This document shows, piece after piece, positions 60,715 to 64,000 of a stretch of DNA of 64,000 bases (its first letter is position 1; every line of letters begins with the position of its first letter). The DNA is from Armatimonadota bacterium (GTDB lineage: Bacteria; Armatimonadota; Zipacnadia; JAUWAU01): positions 248,001 through 312,000 of the forward strand of contig JAUWAU010000002.1 of NCBI GenBank assembly GCA_030601885.1. Reading direction: 5' to 3'. The notes under the pieces were generated by a model. The model saw nothing but the letters and a program-made list of their open reading frames with translations, had not been told where the DNA came from and made no database searches. The position numbers and the translations under genes were made by a program.

Positions 60715-61874
60715 GAGTCGCTCCTTGGCTCGGATCGTCGGGAGCGCTCATTCCCCATCACGGTGGCGAGGGCCTTCAACACTGCCTCGGCAGAGTGCCC
60801 GGCCATGCAGCATGGATCCCCGCCGGAAGGACGGCGGGCAAGGTCGCACGTGGCTCGATAGCAGGGCGCGCATTCGCTCGTGGGCGCCAGTTTGACCCCT
60901 CGATCGTACAGGTCCACCTCCTGCGGGCACGTGGGCCCGAAGAGGGCGACGACGGGCTTTCGCAGGGCTATGCCGACGTGCATGGCCAGCGTGTCGGTGG
61001 CCACCACCGCATCGCAGTGGCCGATGAGCCCACAGAGCTGGGGAATGGTCGTTTTGCCCGTCGCGTTCATGGGATCGCTCTGGCTGCGTTTGGCAATCTC
61101 CCGGCTGCGCTTCTGCTCGTCCGGCGCGCCCAGCAGGACGACGGCCGCGTCGAGCCGATCCCCGACGGCCCGAGTGAAGTCGGCGCAGTTGGCCACCGGC
61201 CAGGCCTTGGTGGGCCACATCTCCCCCGCGCTGGGCGCCAGGCCGACGAGTGGCGCCCCAGACGGCGCTCCGGCGGCCTGAAGCCACTGACGACCCCATT
61301 CAGCGCTCTCCGGGGCGACTGAAAGCACGTACTCGTCCCGCTCGTAGGGGATCTCGGCGATGTCAAAAACGAGCTCCTGGTACGTCTTGGTGTTCTGGCG
61401 GAACTTGAGATCGTCTGACAATCCAAGGGCGAAGGCGTACTCGGCGCTGGGACCGAGTGGCTCGGGTCGGCCGGTTTCGTGCAGGCCAAATCCGAACCGC
61501 CGGTCGGCCGGCACGAGCTGAGTCAGTGCGGCCGCATGGGGCTCCTTGTCGAGTGAGATGAGGACGTCGAATCGTTGCCCCTGCAGCGCAACGATCGAGC
61601 GAAGGCTGTACTCGAGCAGGACGTCGATGTACTCGTTGTTCCGGAGAAGCTCCACGGCGTCCGGGGCGGTGAGCCACGCAACGTGCGCGTCCGGATACCG
61701 GCGCCGCAGGCCGCGCAGCAGGGGCGTTGTCCGCAGCACGTCGCCCCGATGGGAGAGCTTCACGATCAACACCCGCGTCCCTACGGGGCGATAGTGCGGG
61801 CAGCCGGGGCATAGCCGGTTGTGCCGGCACGGCTGGTCGCCCCTGTACTCACGGCAGTCTGGCTTCGGCCCCAT
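60711..61874 (-). CDS. Glycosyltransferase family 9 (heptosyltransferase-like) with N-terminal Cys cluster
   Basis: The 387-residue product starts at ATG 61874, after AGAGGT. It opens MGPKPDCREYRGDQPC, then RLCPGCPHYRP, four Cys in about 25 residues that may bind zinc or an Fe-S cluster. The GT9 core follows: RVLIVKLSHRGDVLRTTPLL (about 33-52), VGLAPSAGEMWPTKAWPV and CDAVVATDTLAMHVGIALRKP, then ALFGPTCPQE, typical of the WaaC/WaaF-type nucleotide-sugar site. It probably adds heptose or another sugar to a surface glycan. Three more Cys lie near the C-terminus (ECAPCYRATC). Its stop overlaps the GT2 start, so translation is coupled. Confidence 0.9.
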   Translation of the reverse strand: MGPKPDCREYRGDQPCRHNRLCPGCPHYRPVGTRVLIVKLSHRGDVLRTTPLLRGLRRRYPDAHVAWLTAPDAVELLRNNEYIDVLLEYSLRSIVALQGQRFDVLISLDKEPHAAALTQLVPADRRFGFGLHETGRPEPLGPSAEYAFALGLSDDLKFRQNTKTYQELVFDIAEIPYERDEYVLSVAPESAEWGRQWLQAAGAPSGAPLVGLAPSAGEMWPTKAWPVANCADFTRAVGDRLDAAVVLLGAPDEQKRSREIAKRSQSDPMNATGKTTIPQLCGLIGHCDAVVATDTLAMHVGIALRKPVVALFGPTCPQEVDLYDRGVKLAPTSECAPCYRATCDLARRPSGGDPCCMAGHSAEAVLKALATVMGNERSRRSEPRSDS

Positions 61875-62004
61875 TCTCAAACCTCTGCACCCCAATGACG
61901 CCATCCGGAAGGGGAGGCAATTGGGGAAACGAAGGAGTTATTGGAATTGAGACACCTCGCGAGTCACGGCGCGGTGAGCGGGACCACCGGTGGCCCATCG
62001 GGCT

Positions 62005-62033
62005 TTGACTGCAGTGCGCTTGTGCCGTACACT
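62005..62033 (+). promoter_or_regulatory. Likely sigma-70 promoter of the GT39-like pair
   Basis: TTGACT (62005-62010) and TACACT (62028-62033) match the -35 (5 of 6) and -10 (4 of 6) consensus with a 17-base spacer. It lies 66 bases upstream of the first GT39-like start. No other good promoter is seen in the divergent region. Confidence 0.6.
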
Positions 62034-62098
62034 ACCTCGCACGTCAACACGCGGCGCATCTGCGGAGGTTCCGCCCGCCGGGGAGCAGTCCGAGCACA

Positions 62099-63613
62099 GT
62101 GCCAGCGCACACAGATCATCCTCAAGTGGAAGAGACCTCGGGAGGCGCGGCCGCCGCAGCTCAGGCCGCCCGATGCCTCGTACCGGCCCTGATGGTCATT
62201 TGCTTCGCTCTGCGCTACTTCGCCAGCACCACGGCGCCGATGCCCTATGACGAAGCCATGCTGGTGAAGGCAACGGAAGAGATCTCCCTCAGGCCCGGCG
62301 CCGTGAACCTGCCGCTGCATGGGTACAACCATCCGCTCGCTCAGCTCTACTTCGCCAAGCTCGGGACGCTCCTGCTGGGTCACAACCTGGTCGGCTTCCG
62401 CTTCATGAGCGTGGTGCTCGGGACCGCCGGCTGCTGGCTGATATTCGCCCTGGTGCGGCGCGCCTGGGGCGTGTGGCCGGCGGTATTCTCCCTCGCGCTG
62501 CTGTGCTTCAATGGCTTCCACATCGGCGTCTCTCGGTTCGCCCTGGAGCGAACGTACTTGTTCTTCGTGGCGCTCGCACTGTACCTGTTCTGGCGGGCCG
62601 TGCACGAGGAGCGCCCCGGCCTCTTCCTGGCGGCCGGCGCGGCTATCGGCGTCGGCGCGCTCACCTCCGAGCACAGCCTGTTCCTCCTGCCGATCTTCGC
62701 CATCTACCTGGCTCTGGACGGGGAGAAGCGGAAATGGTACGGGCGCTGGCAGACATACGCCGCCGTTGTGCTGGCCTTCGCCATCTTCACCCCCGAGATC
62801 TACTGGATGCTGACTAACCCGGGCGAGCCGGGCTTTGGCCAGGGAGCCACCCAGCTCGACACTGGCGACCAGATGACCCGCCTGCGTCCGGGGCGCCTCA
62901 GCGCCGCCCCGCTTGCGCTCTACATTCCGCCCCTCTACTACAAGTTCTCCGAGCGCCTGTCCGTGTACCCCGTGATGAGTTTGGCCGGAGGCCTCATGCT
63001 ACTCGCCGGCGTGCTGCACGCAACGGTGACCAGGCAGGACTCCCTCAGCAAGCTGCTCCTGGTCCTGTTCTGGCTGATCTTCGCCGGGTTCACCTTCACG
63101 GCCGGCCCGTTGGGCGAATTCAAATGGGTAGCGATGACTCTCTTTGCGGCCGCGCCACTGGCCGGACGCATGCTGTACCGTCTTTTCGAGCGTCAGGCGC
63201 TATACGGCGTGCTCGGCTGCATATCGCTGTTGTATATCGCTGCCTTCGGCATCTGGGTGGCGAATCACTCCATCAACTGCTACTACTCGCCCCTCTGGCC
63301 GCCCTCCGACGCACAGGTCTCCACCTGCCGGGCGAAGCAGGACCTGTACGTCATTGTGCGGGAGGAGTGCGACTTCCCCTCGCTCATGGGCAGCCCGCTC
63401 TTTCCCGCGCGGTATCGAAGCTACTACGTGAAGCGCTACCTGCTCGCCATCTCGCTCCTATACAACGACGACCTGCCGAACGAGGATCCTGCCGAGAAGC
63501 TCCCGCGCATGCTCGACGCGGTGCTCCGCATCGCGCCGGACGATCCGGAGGTACGAGCCTGGCAGCGGCGGGTCGAAGACCGTCACGGAGGTGTCCAGAC
63601 CACTTGGCCGTAG
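62099..63613 (+). CDS. GT39-like membrane glycosyltransferase, paralogue 1
   Basis: The 504-residue product starts at GTG 62099. It is a polytopic protein with about 10-12 membrane segments. A short N-terminal part precedes LVPALMVICFALRYF, then MPYDEAMLVKA, where the acidic pair in the first periplasmic loop is the typical catalytic/metal site of PMT/ArnT-type glycosyltransferases. GTLLLGHNLVGFRFMSVVL and WPAVFSLALLCFNGFHIGVS follow. The C-terminal soluble part ends KLPRMLDAVLRIAPDDPEV. It probably transfers a sugar from a polyprenyl-phosphate donor to protein or glycan. The specificity is unknown. The next gene is a tandem copy. Confidence 0.82.
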   Translation: MPAHTDHPQVEETSGGAAAAAQAARCLVPALMVICFALRYFASTTAPMPYDEAMLVKATEEISLRPGAVNLPLHGYNHPLAQLYFAKLGTLLLGHNLVGFRFMSVVLGTAGCWLIFALVRRAWGVWPAVFSLALLCFNGFHIGVSRFALERTYLFFVALALYLFWRAVHEERPGLFLAAGAAIGVGALTSEHSLFLLPIFAIYLALDGEKRKWYGRWQTYAAVVLAFAIFTPEIYWMLTNPGEPGFGQGATQLDTGDQMTRLRPGRLSAAPLALYIPPLYYKFSERLSVYPVMSLAGGLMLLAGVLHATVTRQDSLSKLLLVLFWLIFAGFTFTAGPLGEFKWVAMTLFAAAPLAGRMLYRLFERQALYGVLGCISLLYIAAFGIWVANHSINCYYSPLWPPSDAQVSTCRAKQDLYVIVREECDFPSLMGSPLFPARYRSYYVKRYLLAISLLYNDDLPNEDPAEKLPRMLDAVLRIAPDDPEVRAWQRRVEDRHGGVQTTWP

Positions 63614-64000
63614 GCGCCCGCCCAGCCCACACGACTCCTTCGAGCGGCACGGTCAAGGCTGCCCGGGTGCTCGTTGCCGTTCTCATGGTGGTCTGCTTTG
63701 CGCTGCGGTACTATGCGGCCACGACGGTCCCCATGCCCTACGACGAGGCGCAGCTCGTCAGGCTGAGCGAGCGAATAGTGCTCACTCCGGGCGCGGTGAG
63801 CTTGCCGGTGCACGTGTACCCGCATCGGCATCTGGCGGGCCAGTTGTACTTGGGCAAGCTCGGGACGTTGCTGCTGGGCCACAACCTGGTGGGATTCCGC
63901 TTCATGAGCGTTGTGCTGGGGACGGCGAGTAGCTGGATCATCTTCGCTCTCGTGCGACGAGCCTGGGGTTTCTGGCCGGCGCTGTTGTCGCTCGTCCTGC
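63604..64000 (+). CDS. GT39-like membrane glycosyltransferase, paralogue 2 (cut by window edge)
   Basis: A reading frame starting at TTG 63604, overlapping the previous stop by 10 bases, encodes LAVGARPAHTTPSSGTVKA. LVAVLMVVCFALRYYAATTV, MPYDEAQLVRLSE, GTLLLGHNLVGFRFMSVVL and IIFALVRRAWGFWPALLS follow. This is a close copy of the preceding gene, with GHNLVGFRFMSVVLGTA identical. GGAGGT at 63587-63592 lies 11 bases upstream. The gene continues past 64000. Frames on the other reading phases here are shadows. The pair should be co-expressed and may have diverged in acceptor choice. Confidence 0.8.
   Translation, partial: MAVGARPAHTTPSSGTVKAARVLVAVLMVVCFALRYYAATTVPMPYDEAQLVRLSERIVLTPGAVSLPVHVYPHRHLAGQLYLGKLGTLLLGHNLVGFRFMSVVLGTASSWIIFALVRRAWGFWPALLSLVL

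Overview
The window is about 64 kb of GC-rich bacterial chromosome. GTG and TTG starts are frequent and Shine-Dalgarno motifs are clear at most genes. Two pointers suggest a Gram-negative (diderm) envelope: a stand-alone RfaE2/HldE-type heptose-phosphate nucleotidyltransferase and a heptosyltransferase-type GT9. The rest is dominated by secreted glycan-active proteins, Gfo/Idh/MocA oxidoreductases and alkaline-phosphatase-superfamily enzymes. This mix is typical of uncultured glycan-degrading lineages such as Armatimonadota, Hydrogenedentota, Sumerlaeota or the PVC group. The sequence alone does not settle the phylum. I see no rRNA, tRNA, CRISPR array, prophage or intact insertion sequence.

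Layout. 1-9 kb: nucleotidyltransferase-fold protein, xylose-isomerase-like TIM barrel, two parallel beta-helix proteins, a large secreted GH-like protein and a phosphonatase-type HAD hydrolase. 9.2-13.9 kb: one 1576-residue secreted multidomain protein (CBM, alpha/alpha-toroid lyase-like core, FG-GAP/PQQ-like propeller). 14-16 kb: a bifunctional Rel (ppGpp) gene behind a perfect-consensus sigma-70 promoter. 16-26 kb: a secreted protein of unknown function, a sulfatase-like gene interrupted by an in-frame amber codon, a three-subunit molybdenum hydroxylase, a ceramidase-like protein and a nucleoside/H+ symporter-like MFS protein. 26-35 kb: oxidoreductases, a small Tyr-rich secreted protein, a PHP phosphoesterase, a GAF histidine kinase, an NPP-like phosphodiesterase, a GNAT and a LOG-like protein. 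35-56 kb: the densest glycan region, with a DUF4432 epimerase-like protein, a beta-propeller glycosidase-like protein, GH2 with tandem CBMs, Fe-alcohol dehydrogenase, GHL15-like, a LamG-NPCBM-GH123-like protein, a DUF5060 glycosidase and another large secreted protein, plus rfaE2 and smpB. 56-64 kb: hicB with a decayed hicA, a tandem pair of membrane-anchored propeller proteins, DPM1-like GT2, GT9, and a tandem pair of GT39-like membrane glycosyltransferases, the second cut by the window edge.

How it fits together. Secreted glycosidases, lyase-like proteins and beta-helix proteins would trim complex polysaccharide outside the cytoplasm. The TIM-barrel isomerase, epimerase-like protein, Gfo/Idh/MocA enzymes and Fe-alcohol dehydrogenase would process released sugars. 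There is no SusC/SusD pair, so this is not a Bacteroidota-type PUL.

Most notable: (i) a family of at least four ~90-106 bp intergenic palindromes whose arms are built from a purine heptad with GGG every 7 nt and which in two copies meet the G-quadruplex pattern; (ii) the in-frame UAG in the sulfatase-like gene, followed by 55 codons of convincing sulfatase C-terminus and an adjacent hairpin; (iii) a His/Tyr/Gly-rich coding remnant at 27821-27988 lacking a start; (iv) tandem paralogue pairs at 57.3-60.0 kb and 62.1-64.0 kb.
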